The notes beneath the pieces were generated by a model, which did not search any database, had not been told where the DNA came from, and saw nothing but the letters and a program-made list of their open reading frames with translations. Position numbers and translations under genes: made by a program. Below are positions 9,403-18,799 of a stretch of DNA of 64,000 nucleotides, in pieces (within the stretch, counting starts at the first letter, position 1; every line of letters starts with the position of its first letter). Source of the stretch: Vibrio ulleungensis (GTDB taxonomy: Bacteria > Pseudomonadota > Gammaproteobacteria > Enterobacterales > Vibrionaceae); the NCBI RefSeq assembly GCF_016900875.1, contig NZ_JAFEUM010000002.1:372001-436000 (forward strand), given 5' to 3'.

Positions 9403-11106
9403 TTAAAACAGAAAATAACGCTGCGCCATCGGCAGCACTTCAGCGGGCTCGCACACCAACAACTCGCCGTCGGCACGCACCTGATAGGTTTGTGAGTCCA
9501 CTTCGATGTTAGGCATCCAATCGTTGAGTTTCATGTCGCGCTTACTGATGTCCCGACAATGACTCACCACACCTATCTGACTTTGCAGACCCAGTTGCCC
9601 TGCAACGTCTTCGCGTTTTGCCTGCTGTGAGACAAACAGCATTGAGGTGCTTTTATTGGCCTTACCATAGCTACCAAACATTGAGCGATAGTGCACCGGC
9701 TGAGGCGTTGGAATAGAGGCATTGGGATCGCCCATTGGCGCCATGGCAATCATGCCCCCTTTAAGCACGACGCTTGGCTTCACGCCAAAAAAAGCCGGCT
9801 TCCACAGCACTAGATCGGCGAGTTTGCCCGCTTCAATCGAGCCCACTTCGTGAGCCATTCCGTGCGTGATCGCAGGGTTAATGGTGTATTTTGCAACGTA
9901 TCGCTTTAAACGAAAGTTATCACTGTAGCTAGAATCTTCAGCCAAGCTGCCACGTTGTACTTTCATTTTGTGTGCGGTTTGCCAAGTTCTTGTGATCACC
10001 TCACCCACGCGCCCCATGGCTTGAGAGTCGGACGCGATCATCGAAAATGCGCCCAAATCATGCAGAATATCTTCGGCGGCAATGGTCTCTCTTCGTATTC
10101 GAGATTCAGCGAACGCCACATCTTCAGCAATAGACGGCGACAAGTGGTGACATACCATCAACATGTCTAAATGCTCGTCTACGGTGTTAATGGTATAGGG
10201 GCGTGTTGGGTTGGTTGACGATGGCAATACATTGGCTTCACCAGCGGCTTTAATAATATCGGGGGCGTGACCGCCTCCGGCGCCTTCGGTATGGTAAGTA
10301 TGAATAACCCGATCGCCAATGGCGCCCAATGTAGATTCAACAAAACCTGATTCATTGAGTGTATCGGTGTGAATGGCTACCTGCACGTCCATTTCATCTG
10401 CAACGGATAGGCAGGTGTCGATAGAAGCTGGCGTAGTGCCCCAGTCTTCATGAAGCTTAAGGCCCACCGCACCTGCGGCGACTTGCTCACGCAACGCCTC
10501 TGGTTGACTGGCATTACCTTTACCCAGCAAGCCAAAATTCATAGGAAAGTCGTCCAGCGACTCCAACATTCGGTGCATGTTCCAAGGCCCCGGCGTACAC
10601 GTGGTGGCGTTGGTTCCTGTATTGGGGCCTGTTCCGCCACCAATCATGGTGGTCACCCCAGACGCCAGCGCTTCTTCAATTTGCTGAGGGCAAATGAAAT
10701 GAATGTGCGAATCGATGCCGCCAGCCGTCAAAATGTTACCCTCACCGGCCAACACTTCGGTTCCTGGGCCAATCACAATGTCCACACCTGGCTGTACATC
10801 AGGGTTACCGGCTTTGCCCAGAGCTTGAATACGACCATTTTTGATAGCGACATCGGCTTTTACGATGCCCCAATAGTCCAAAACCACTGCGTTGGTGATC
10901 ACTAAATCTGGTGTCTCTTGGCTCGGTCTTTGGCTCTGGCCCATGCCATCGCGGATCACCTTGCCGCCACCAAATTTTACTTCGTCACCATACACCGTGT
11001 AGTCACGTTCAACTTCCAACCACAGTTCGGTGTCGGCCAAGCGAACTCTGTCGCCCAGCGTTGGACCAAACATCTCTGCGTAACCTTGTCTGGATATCGT
11101 TGCCAT
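9403..11106 (-). CDS. ureC: urease alpha subunit (catalytic)
   Basis: 567 aa, the standard length. All active-site residues occur at the same numbers as in Klebsiella urease: H134 and H136 (HIHF), the lysine to be carbamylated K217 (GLKLHEDWG), H219, H246, H272 and D360 (SDSQAMG), with the flap His at 320 (VCHHLSP). The enzyme hydrolyses urea to ammonia and carbamate in the cytoplasm. UreA and UreB are encoded as separate subunits just upstream, so the holoenzyme is the (ABC)3 type. No broken motif was seen; the enzyme should be functional once nickel is loaded. Confidence 0.99.
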   Translation of the reverse strand: MATISRQGYAEMFGPTLGDRVRLADTELWLEVERDYTVYGDEVKFGGGKVIRDGMGQSQRPSQETPDLVITNAVVLDYWGIVKADVAIKNGRIQALGKAGNPDVQPGVDIVIGPGTEVLAGEGNILTAGGIDSHIHFICPQQIEEALASGVTTMIGGGTGPNTGTNATTCTPGPWNMHRMLESLDDFPMNFGLLGKGNASQPEALREQVAAGAVGLKLHEDWGTTPASIDTCLSVADEMDVQVAIHTDTLNESGFVESTLGAIGDRVIHTYHTEGAGGGHAPDIIKAAGEANVLPSSTNPTRPYTINTVDEHLDMLMVCHHLSPSIAEDVAFAESRIRRETIAAEDILHDLGAFSMIASDSQAMGRVGEVITRTWQTAHKMKVQRGSLAEDSSYSDNFRLKRYVAKYTINPAITHGMAHEVGSIEAGKLADLVLWKPAFFGVKPSVVLKGGMIAMAPMGDPNASIPTPQPVHYRSMFGSYGKANKSTSMLFVSQQAKREDVAGQLGLQSQIGVVSHCRDISKRDMKLNDWMPNIEVDSQTYQVRADGELLVCEPAEVLPMAQRYFLF

Positions 11107-11168
11107 CTGCTTTCCCTAATTCATGCCTTATGTGCGCGCCCTAGCCTGATTCATTGCTCGCCATTCAC

Positions 11169-11501
11169 TTATAACTTGCCCATCACTTTGCCTTGGAAGC
11201 CATAGACTTCTTGCTTACCCGCGTATCGCACCAGCTCTACCGTGCGAGATTGCCCTGGTTCAAATCGAGTGGCGGTTCCTGCAGCGATATTGAGTCGAAA
11301 ACCTTTGGTTTTGTCTCGGTCGAATTCCAACGCGTTGTTGGCTTCAAAAAAATGGTAGTGAGAGCCGATTTGTACTGGGCGATCACCCAAGTTCTTCACT
11401 TTTACCGTTGTCGTTTCTCGCCCCTCATTGAGAACAATGTCGCCATTGGGGGTCTGAATTTCGCCGGGTTTAAATCCATGATGTGTGGTTGTGGTAGCCA
11501 T
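11169..11501 (-). CDS. ureB: urease beta subunit
   Basis: 110 aa. It shows the UreB core ([45 protein letters not shown]) including the conserved GSHYHFFE. It is a structural subunit of the (UreABC)3 assembly. The N-terminus is slightly extended and His/Thr-rich ([11 protein letters not shown]). It lies between ureA (23-bp gap) and ureC (62-bp gap). Confidence 0.97.
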   Translation of the reverse strand: MATTTTHHGFKPGEIQTPNGDIVLNEGRETTTVKVKNLGDRPVQIGSHYHFFEANNALEFDRDKTKGFRLNIAAGTATRFEPGQSRTVELVRYAGKQEVYGFQGKVMGKL

Positions 11502-11524
11502 CGAACGCTCCTTTAATTCCCTAT

Positions 11525-11827
11525 TTACACAATCGGTTCATGCACCGTGACAAGCTTGGTGCCGTCAGGAAACGTCGCTTCCACTTGAACATCAGGGATC
11601 ATCGACGCAACACCGTCCATCACATCTTCAACGCCGAGTAAGGTGCGGCCATAATCCATCAATTGCGCCACCGTTTTACCTTCTCTGGCCCCTTCTAATA
11701 TGGCGCTACTAATCAGTGCTATCGCCTCTGGGTAGTTCAGTTTTATGCCTCGCTCTTTGCGCTGATTGGCAAGCATGCCCGCGCAAAAAATTAGTAATTT
11801 GTCTTTCTCTCTCGGTGTCAGTTCCAT
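11525..11827 (-). CDS. ureA: urease gamma subunit
   Basis: The start was set at the ATG at 11827 ([14 protein letters not shown]), giving the canonical 100 aa; a longer frame to 11890 adds residues foreign to the family and overlaps ureD. Conserved segments include [13 protein letters not shown] and the C-terminal [11 protein letters not shown]. It is the small structural subunit of urease. Confidence 0.97.
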   Translation of the reverse strand: MELTPREKDKLLIFCAGMLANQRKERGIKLNYPEAIALISSAILEGAREGKTVAQLMDYGRTLLGVEDVMDGVASMIPDVQVEATFPDGTKLVTVHEPIV

Positions 11828-11877
11828 ACCGCTATCCGCCTTTGTATCCTTTGCCCAACAGATGACTTTTGCTTTCT

Positions 11878-12810
11878 TTAAGTCGCCCAAATCCGTGGTT
11901 TATCCGGGGTTGCCCCAGTCATCTTTCCGCGCGTTAATCGCCAAATATCGCCAAAAAGGTTAATAAGATCTTCGCTCCAATGCCCAAGCGCGCGCACCAC
12001 TATGACCCCTTCCAACTCAGTCGCACCGGCAATCCAACTCGTTGGTGAGGCTGCCGACGCAGATGTTTTCTCGGTGAGGTATGCCTGAATCGGCTCAAGT
12101 AGCGACGAATCAAAATGTCGAATGTATAACGTGCCCATCAATGGGTAGTTGAGCAGTCCTTTTTCCATTAACAGTTCATCACCACCCACCATCTGTATGC
12201 CTTCAGTGAGGATGATTTTTTGGTCAATAAACAGCTGCGTCTTTCCGATTAAGTGCCCCGCGCTAAACGGCTCGTCCAGAGCAGGACGCCCAAAACAGTT
12301 AAGCTCCCACCCCCAAAATTGTGCATCGCCTTCAAGGTGAATATCGGTGTCTAAGCGAACATGGGCGTGAGGAAAGAAAATATTGTCTTGCGGAAACCAT
12401 TCCAAACGCCCGCCAGCCTCTACTCGAAGAACTTGCTTTTGCTGTGCGTATCGGTGATTAGAGCGGTAAAACTTGGTCGAGCCAGGTGTTGTAATTAACA
12501 CCTCGGCATTACTCTCTACCCTGATATCGATGTTTAAAGTGTCACCACCCACCACGCCACCTGGGGGATGCAATAAGTAGGCGTGACAGGTAGTGCCATC
12601 TGGATATAACGGGCGTTGGATGGCCAGCGGGCCACTTTGATGACGATGTTTGAGCACCGTTTTATCGCCGCGTTGAGTAAACGACAGCGACAAGTCCGCT
12701 TTCCAACCCTCGCGTATATCGTCTTCGATCACTTGATCTATCGCTCGAAGGGGCGGGCTTTGGGTAAGCAGCTGCGGGGCTGGCTCCGTTAATTCGTTCA
12801 CCATCGTCAT
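11878..12810 (-). CDS. ureD: urease accessory protein UreD
   Basis: 310 aa. Family motifs are present: [29 protein letters not shown] ([15 protein letters not shown]) and [10 protein letters not shown]. UreD is the scaffold that binds apo-urease directly and recruits UreF and UreG. Its ATG overlaps the stop of urtE in an ATGA arrangement, so the urea transporter and urease genes are translationally coupled and belong to one operon. Confidence 0.96.
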   Translation of the reverse strand: MTMVNELTEPAPQLLTQSPPLRAIDQVIEDDIREGWKADLSLSFTQRGDKTVLKHRHQSGPLAIQRPLYPDGTTCHAYLLHPPGGVVGGDTLNIDIRVESNAEVLITTPGSTKFYRSNHRYAQQKQVLRVEAGGRLEWFPQDNIFFPHAHVRLDTDIHLEGDAQFWGWELNCFGRPALDEPFSAGHLIGKTQLFIDQKIILTEGIQMVGGDELLMEKGLLNYPLMGTLYIRHFDSSLLEPIQAYLTEKTSASAASPTSWIAGATELEGVIVVRALGHWSEDLINLFGDIWRLTRGKMTGATPDKPRIWAT

Positions 12811-13502
12811 ACAGTGAGGTACTCTTTGATTAAACGCTCGTCCAACTGCTCAATATCGCCCGACGCCACTTGTCTGCCTCTGTCTAAGATGCAAAACACG
12901 TCGCCGACTTTTCGAGCGAAGGGAAGCTTTTGTTCAACCAGCAAAACGGTTAAACCCATCTTCTCGTTGAGCATACGAATGATGTCACCAATCTCTTGTA
13001 CGATGTTAGGTTGAATACCCTCTGTCGGCTCATCAAGGATCAATAGCTTGGGTTCAACCACTAACGCGCGACCAATCGCCAATTGTTGCTGTTGACCCCC
13101 AGATAAATCGCCTCCTCGGCGATGCAGCATCTCTTTGAGTACAGGAAACAGGTCAAAGATAAATTCTGGAATTTGGCGATCGCCCTTAGCGCGGATCGGC
13201 AAACCCACTTCGAGATTTTCCTGTACCGTCAGCATAGGAAAGATTTGGCGGCCTTGAGGTACGTAGCCAATGCCGTGGCGTGGTCTCTCTTCGGTTTCCA
13301 TAGACAGCAGAGACTGTCCAGACAGCGTAATGTCGCCGCTCTTCACCGATACCAAGCCCATGATGCATTGCAGCAGCGTGGTTTTACCGACGCCATTTCG
13401 CCCCATCAATACAGTGCATTTCCCCTCGGGCACACTCATATTAAGGTCCCACAAGGTATGACTTTCACCGTAATACTGGTTCAGTGATTCAATCTCTAGC
13501 AT
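12807..13502 (-). CDS. urtE: urea ABC transporter ATP-binding protein UrtE
   Basis: 231 aa from the ATG at 13502, one base after the urtD stop; the longer frame overlapping urtD lacks homologous residues. Walker A is at residues 34-41 (GRNGVGKT), followed by the signature LSGGQQQQLAIG and Walker B (LLILDEP). It is a LivF-type ATPase of the high-affinity urea importer. Downstream overlap with ureD links uptake to hydrolysis. Confidence 0.96.
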   Translation of the reverse strand: MLEIESLNQYYGESHTLWDLNMSVPEGKCTVLMGRNGVGKTTLLQCIMGLVSVKSGDITLSGQSLLSMETEERPRHGIGYVPQGRQIFPMLTVQENLEVGLPIRAKGDRQIPEFIFDLFPVLKEMLHRRGGDLSGGQQQQLAIGRALVVEPKLLILDEPTEGIQPNIVQEIGDIIRMLNEKMGLTVLLVEQKLPFARKVGDVFCILDRGRQVASGDIEQLDERLIKEYLTV

Positions 13503-13503
13503 G

Positions 13504-14355
13504 CTACTCTCCAAGGTACACTTGTTTGACTTCGGGGTGGGCTTGGACCTGATCCATGCTGCCTTCTGCCAGCACGTGTCCTTGGTGCAAAACGGTAACG
13601 TGACTGGCAATAGAACGGACAAAGTCCATATCGTGCTCAACCACCACCACTGAATGTTTTCCCGCAAGAGAATTCAGCAGCTCTGAAGTGCGGTCCATTT
13701 CTTGGTGTGTCATTCCTGCTACTGGCTCATCCACCAACAGAAGCTTCGGGTTTTGCATCAGCAGCATGCCAATTTCTAGCCACTGCTTTTGACCGTGAGA
13801 CAGGTTTTTAGCCAGATTTGCCGCGTCGTCTTTTAAGTGAATAAGTTCGAGTACGGACGCCAACTTGTCGCGCTGTTCGCCACTCATTTGCGCAGTAAAG
13901 GTTCCCCACACTGAGCGGGCTCCCGCCATGGACAATTCAAGATTTTGCCAAACACTTAGGCATTCAATGACGGTCGGCTTTTGAAATTTTCGACCGATAC
14001 CCGCATTGGCAATCTCGGCTTCATTCATTTTAAGAAGGTTAATGTTCGACCCAAGCCAAACCTCACCAGAGTCCGGTTTGGTTTTGCCTGTGATGATGTC
14101 CATCATGGTGGTTTTACCCGCACCATTTGGACCGATAATGCAGCGAAGCTCACCTTCTCGGATATACAGGTTCAAATCGTTGATTGCTTTAAACCCATCG
14201 AAGCTTTTGTTTACCCCTTCGATATACAGCAATACATTGTGACGAGTATCGATGGCCGGATGCACATCTGGCTTTAGAAAAGAGAACACCTCATCACGAC
14301 GGGTAAACGACTGGTAGTTACGCTTGAGCTGCTCAAGTTGTTTTAGCTCTGTCAT
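13504..14355 (-). CDS. urtD: urea ABC transporter ATP-binding protein UrtD
   Basis: 283 aa. After an N-terminal extension of about 45 residues, the LivG-type ATPase shows Walker A GPNGAGKT, the signature LSHGQKQWLEIG and Walker B LLLVDEP. It pairs with UrtE. Its start overlaps the urtC stop (ATGA). Confidence 0.96.
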   Translation of the reverse strand: MTELKQLEQLKRNYQSFTRRDEVFSFLKPDVHPAIDTRHNVLLYIEGVNKSFDGFKAINDLNLYIREGELRCIIGPNGAGKTTMMDIITGKTKPDSGEVWLGSNINLLKMNEAEIANAGIGRKFQKPTVIECLSVWQNLELSMAGARSVWGTFTAQMSGEQRDKLASVLELIHLKDDAANLAKNLSHGQKQWLEIGMLLMQNPKLLLVDEPVAGMTHQEMDRTSELLNSLAGKHSVVVVEHDMDFVRSIASHVTVLHQGHVLAEGSMDQVQAHPEVKQVYLGE

Positions 14356-15509
14356 GCTGAGGCCTCCTTGGTATTAGCCGCGTTTGGCGTTGACCGTCCA
14401 AGACGAGATTTGAGTTGGGCACTGCGTTCACTGACAAAACCAATCACCCCTTGAGGCAAATACATGGTCGACAGCACAAACAAGCCACCTAATGCAAACA
14501 ACCACACTTCGGGAAACTCAACCGTGAACCAACTTTTGGCGTAATTAATGATCAGTGCCCCAACAATCGCACCGAACAACGTTGCACGACCACCAAGAGC
14601 CACCCACACCACCACTTCAATCGAGTTAAGCGGTGCAAACTCACCAGGGTTAATGATGCCCACCTGCGGGACATACAGCGCGCCTGCTACCCCGGCAATA
14701 ACTGCGGACAGTACAAACACCCACAACTTAATGCCATCCACGTCATAGCCCATAAATCGGGTGCGTGATTCGGTATCGCGAATCGACAATGCGACTCGCC
14801 CTAGACGACTGCTTACCACTATTCTGCACACGGCATAGCTGAGCATCAGTGCCACACCGGTTGCGACAAATAGCGCAACTTTGGTGGCATCACTTTGCAA
14901 GCTAAAGCCTAAAATGTCTTTAAAATCGGTCAGGCCGTTGTTGCCACCAAAACCCATTTCGTTGCGGAAAAATGCCAACATCAATGCGTAGGTTAATGCT
15001 TGGGTCATGATAGAGAGATACACCCCAGATACCCGCGAACGAAACGCTAGATAACCAAACAAGTAAGCCAAGGCACCTGGCACCAGCACCACCATCAAGC
15101 AAGCAAACCAAAACTGATCAAAGCCGAGCCAAAACCAAGGCAACGCATCCCAATTTAGAAACACCATAAAATCGGGTAACACTGGGTCGCCATACACACC
15201 ACGAGTACCAATTTGGCGCATCAAATACATTCCCATGGCGTAACCGCCTATGGCAAAAAACGCGGCGTGCCCCAAACTCAAAATACCCAAGTAGCCCCAC
15301 ACCAAATCCAGTGCCAGCGCTAACATGGCGTAACTGAGGTATTTCCCCATCAGCGAGATGGTAAAGGTCTCGACATGCAACGGGTGACCTGAGGGCAATA
15401 GGGTGTTGGCCAACGGTACCAAAATCGTTGCCGCCAAAATGACAATTAGCGTCAGTTGGCCACCACGATCCCCTTTAAAAGCTGAAAGTACGAAAGACTT
15501 CGACTGCAT
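14352..15509 (-). CDS. urtC: urea ABC transporter permease UrtC
   Basis: 385 aa, LivM-type permease with about ten hydrophobic segments. The region GYLGILSLGHAAFFAIGGYAMG is the conserved branched-chain-permease loop. The C-terminal tail is cytoplasmic and basic. It lies 10 bp downstream of urtB. Confidence 0.95.
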   Translation of the reverse strand: MQSKSFVLSAFKGDRGGQLTLIVILAATILVPLANTLLPSGHPLHVETFTISLMGKYLSYAMLALALDLVWGYLGILSLGHAAFFAIGGYAMGMYLMRQIGTRGVYGDPVLPDFMVFLNWDALPWFWLGFDQFWFACLMVVLVPGALAYLFGYLAFRSRVSGVYLSIMTQALTYALMLAFFRNEMGFGGNNGLTDFKDILGFSLQSDATKVALFVATGVALMLSYAVCRIVVSSRLGRVALSIRDTESRTRFMGYDVDGIKLWVFVLSAVIAGVAGALYVPQVGIINPGEFAPLNSIEVVVWVALGGRATLFGAIVGALIINYAKSWFTVEFPEVWLFALGGLFVLSTMYLPQGVIGFVSERSAQLKSRLGRSTPNAANTKEASA

Positions 15510-15519
15510 ACTGCGCTCC

Positions 15520-17151
15520 TTATCCTTCAGCTGCTCGTCCGCGTTGAGGGAATAGCCCTCTTGGACGTTTTTGAATAAATAAAATGATGAACACTAGAAC
15601 CAAAATCTTGGCCAAGACTGCGCCTGTCCACGGTTCGAGTACTTTGTTAAAGAGTCCAAGGCTAAGACCTGCGACCAACGTGCCCCATAAGTTGCCGACG
15701 CCACCAAATACCACCACCATAAAGGAGTCGATAATGTACGCTTGTCCCATATTAGGTCCGACGTTAGTCAACTGAGACAGCGCCACACCGGCAATACCAG
15801 CAACCCCAGAGCCCAAACCAAAGGTCATTGCGTCCACACGCTCAGAGCGGATCCCCATTGCGCGCGCCATCGCACGGTTTTGCGAGACGGCGCGAACCTG
15901 CAAGCCCAACGGTGTTTTCTTAAGCACCATCAGCAGTCCTACAAACACTAAGAAGCAGAACAGCACGATATAAAGGCGGTTATAGGTAAGTGATAGCATT
16001 GGGTTAATTTGCAGCGCGCCCGACATCCATTCCGGTGTGCTAACAGACCGGTTAAGCGGCGAGAAAATAGAACGAACCGCTTGTTGTAAAATCAAACTGA
16101 TACCAAAGGTCGCCAGCAGTGTTTCGAGCGGCCGACCATATAAATGGCGGATCACGCTGCGCTCAATGGCAACGCCCACCAACCCTGAGACGATAAACGC
16201 CATTGGAATAGAAAGGATTAAGGCAACGCCAACATGATTAGGCAGCAATAACTGCATCACGTAGGTGGTGTATGCGCCAATCATGATCAGTTCACCGTGG
16301 GCCATGTTAATCACGCCCATCACGCCAAAGGTGATCGCAAGGCCGATGCCCGCAAGCACCAGTACGGAGCCTAAACTCAGTCCGAAAAAGGCGGTTTCGA
16401 TTCCGGTATAAAGGGATTGATACTGCTGATAGGTGGCAATGCCTTTGTTGGCAGCTTCATAAACCGGCGAATTTTCTTCAACATCGTTAGCCACTTGGTT
16501 GAGTGTTTGCGCGACGATCGGCAGTTTGTAGTCGGCAACGGTTTCTATCGCTGCAATTCGGCTAGGCTCGTCTAATGCGCTGTCTTTGGCCGCATCAATT
16601 GCCAGCGCAAGCTCAATCATCTCGGTTACGTCTGAATCATTTTCAATGGTGAGTCGCTTGCTCAATGCTGCCAGTAAGTCATCGTCGGTGGTGCCTAATA
16701 GCGTTGATACTGCGTTGTACCGCTCACTTTGCCGTTCGCTATTAATGCCGATTGACGCAAGTTCTGCACGAATTTCACCGCGTAGGCGGTTATTCACTCG
16801 TACTTTTTTGAAATCTCTTGAATTTTCGATAGCAAGGGTCGAATCGCTCCATGCCGCTAGGGCAACGCTATCGGTTTTGGGGTTTTCTACCACATAAAAG
16901 GTTTGGTAGTGTTCGCTTTTGCGGTCGCCATAATAATAGAGATCGCCTTCTAACCATGCGCTCAGCAACGTTTTGGCTTGATCTGTAGACTGAGTGCCCA
17001 CCAACCACTCTATGGCTTGAGTCTTATCTGAATTATTCTTGCCAAGCAGCGCAGCGTTGAAACTTGCTGTGTCATTCACCTCGGCCCATGACGCGGCGGT
17101 GAATACCCACATTAGCAAGACTGCTTTCAATAAATTTGACACCATTTGCAT
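15520..17151 (-). CDS. urtB: urea ABC transporter permease UrtB, long form
   Basis: 543 aa. Residues 1-25 resemble a signal peptide (ending TAASWAEV); a soluble segment of about 225 residues with helical HEAT-like character follows (WLVGTQSTDQAKTLLSAWLEGD). Then comes a LivH-type permease (GIGLAITFGVMGVINMAHGELIMIGAYTTYV). The extended N-terminus is usual for proteobacterial UrtB and is not a fusion artefact. The soluble part is expected in the periplasm. Confidence 0.95.
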   Translation of the reverse strand: MQMVSNLLKAVLLMWVFTAASWAEVNDTASFNAALLGKNNSDKTQAIEWLVGTQSTDQAKTLLSAWLEGDLYYYGDRKSEHYQTFYVVENPKTDSVALAAWSDSTLAIENSRDFKKVRVNNRLRGEIRAELASIGINSERQSERYNAVSTLLGTTDDDLLAALSKRLTIENDSDVTEMIELALAIDAAKDSALDEPSRIAAIETVADYKLPIVAQTLNQVANDVEENSPVYEAANKGIATYQQYQSLYTGIETAFFGLSLGSVLVLAGIGLAITFGVMGVINMAHGELIMIGAYTTYVMQLLLPNHVGVALILSIPMAFIVSGLVGVAIERSVIRHLYGRPLETLLATFGISLILQQAVRSIFSPLNRSVSTPEWMSGALQINPMLSLTYNRLYIVLFCFLVFVGLLMVLKKTPLGLQVRAVSQNRAMARAMGIRSERVDAMTFGLGSGVAGIAGVALSQLTNVGPNMGQAYIIDSFMVVVFGGVGNLWGTLVAGLSLGLFNKVLEPWTGAVLAKILVLVFIILFIQKRPRGLFPQRGRAAEG

Positions 17152-17226
17152 GACTTCCTGCTCGTTTTCGAGCTTAAATGACGAGGCAATTAAGAACCTG
17201 CTACGCCAAAATAGACAAACTATTTA

Positions 17227-17252
17227 GAGTGCTCCAGCAAGCCGGAGCACTC
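17227..17252 (-). terminator. hairpin between urtA and urtB (attenuator)
   Basis: Perfect 9-bp stem GAGTGCTCC (17227-17235) / GGAGCACTC (17244-17252), just after the urtA stop. No long T tract follows. It probably causes partial termination or stabilises urtA mRNA, so that the binding protein is made in excess. Confidence 0.65.
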
Positions 17253-17265
17253 AGGGTTTACTCAG

Positions 17266-18543
17266 TTACTGTGCGCCAGAACAGGTTTTAGTTTCCATGT
17301 TGTACGCACCACAAGAGAACGGTTTGGTCCAGCTAGAGTAGAGCTTCGCCGACTCTGGTAGGAAGTTTGACCAAGCGTCACCGGCAACCAGACCTGTCGT
17401 TTCCCACACCACATCAAACTGACCATCGTCTTGGATTTCACCAATCAATACCGGCTTAGTAATGTGGTGGTTTGGCATCATGGTTGAATAACCACCTGAC
17501 AGGTTAGGTACAGAGACACCAATCAACGCATCTTGTACTGCTTCTGCGTCTGTTGTACCTGCGTTGGTCACCGCTTGTGCCCACATGTTAAATCCAATGT
17601 AGTGCGCTTCCATTGGGTCGTTAGTTACACGGTCTTCACTCTTAATAAACTCTTGCCACACTTCCACAAACTCTTCGTTCGATTCGGTGTCAACGCTCAT
17701 AAAGTAGTTCCAAGCTGCTAGGTGACCGACTAGTGGTTCGGTATCCATGCCGGACAACTCTTCTTCACCTACCGAGAACGCAATGACTGGAATGTCTTCA
17801 GACGAAAGACCTTGTGCACCTAGCTCTTTGTAGAATGGCACGTTGGCATCGCCATTGATGGTTGATACCACCGCGGTTTTCTTGCCTTCGCCACCAAAGC
17901 GTTTGATGTCGGCAACGATTGATTGCCAGTCAGAATGACCAAATGGCGTGTAGTTGATCATGATGTCGGCTTCAGCAACGCCTTTGCTCGCCAAGTAAGA
18001 CTCCAAGATTTTGTTGGTTGTGCGCGGATAGACGTAGTCGGTTCCTGCTAATACCCAACGCTCAACTTCAAGCTCATCCATTAAGTAATCCACTGCAGGG
18101 ATCGCTTGTTGGTTTGGCGCAGCGCCGGTATAGAAAACGTTTTTAGACGACTCTTCACCTTCGTATTGAACAGGGTAAAATAAGATACTGTTAAGCTCTT
18201 CAAATACAGGTAGCATCGATTTACGCGACACTGAAGTCCAGCCACCGAACACCACATCCACCTGCTCTTTTTCGATCAGCTCGCGAGCTTTCTCTGCAAA
18301 AAGAGGCCAGTTTGACGCAGGGTCGACCACGACCGCTTCCAGTTTCTTACCAAGCAAACCGCCTTTTTTGTTTTGCTCGTCCACCAGCATCATAACCGTG
18401 TCTTTCAGTGTGGTTTCACTGATTGCCATGGTGCCAGAGAGCGAGTGCAGAACTCCGACCTTGATGGTGTCTTCCGCTGCCATTGCAGGGATGCTAAACA
18501 GTGATGCCGCCAATAACGAGCTAGCAACTAAATTCCTTTTCAT
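17266..18543 (-). CDS. urtA: urea ABC transporter substrate-binding protein UrtA
   Basis: 425 aa from the ATG at 18543, preceded by AAGGAAA; earlier in-frame codons would add residues before the signal peptide (MKRNLVASSLLAASLFSIPAMA). The mature protein begins AEDTIKVGVLHSLSGTMAISE, the standard UrtA start, and ends with the family's Cys-containing tail (CGAYNMETKTCSG). It is a periplasmic LivK-type urea receptor. It is the first gene of the minus-strand urtABCDE-ure operon and is divergent from the NCS1-kinase. Confidence 0.96.
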   Translation of the reverse strand: MKRNLVASSLLAASLFSIPAMAAEDTIKVGVLHSLSGTMAISETTLKDTVMMLVDEQNKKGGLLGKKLEAVVVDPASNWPLFAEKARELIEKEQVDVVFGGWTSVSRKSMLPVFEELNSILFYPVQYEGEESSKNVFYTGAAPNQQAIPAVDYLMDELEVERWVLAGTDYVYPRTTNKILESYLASKGVAEADIMINYTPFGHSDWQSIVADIKRFGGEGKKTAVVSTINGDANVPFYKELGAQGLSSEDIPVIAFSVGEEELSGMDTEPLVGHLAAWNYFMSVDTESNEEFVEVWQEFIKSEDRVTNDPMEAHYIGFNMWAQAVTNAGTTDAEAVQDALIGVSVPNLSGGYSTMMPNHHITKPVLIGEIQDDGQFDVVWETTGLVAGDAWSNFLPESAKLYSSWTKPFSCGAYNMETKTCSGAQ

Positions 18544-18799
18544 GAGTGATTTCCTTAATACGTTTGTTTTGAAGTAAAACCAGTAACAGGGCAGAAAAGC
18601 ACACGCTGACCTATCAAACATCTACCTCTAGTATTCACCCATCACTAAGATTTGGGTATGCGCAATTAGGGCAGCTTATGTACGTCAAATTACGCATAGT
18701 CTTTGATGAATTTTTATGCGTATAATCGAAGAAGGGTTGAGGAGCATCGGACGCTCGCTCAAACGAAGGACTGTTTTTATTGAGAAATGAACCCACTTT
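18544..18799. promoter_or_regulatory. divergent control region urtA / NCS1-sensor kinase, with TATGCG-type repeats
   Basis: The 256-bp region holds three related sites: TATGCGCA (18657-18664), TACGCATA (18691-18698) and TATGCGTA (18715-18722). The last two form a perfect 8-bp inverted repeat with a 16-bp spacer. They lie where a regulator of both divergent units would bind. The response regulator encoded at 22161 is the obvious candidate (inference). Confidence 0.5.

Noticed and set aside
10450..10905. 151-codon open frame antisense to ureC
   Set aside because: It is a shadow of a strongly conserved gene; its translation has no recognisable family features and no ribosome-binding site.
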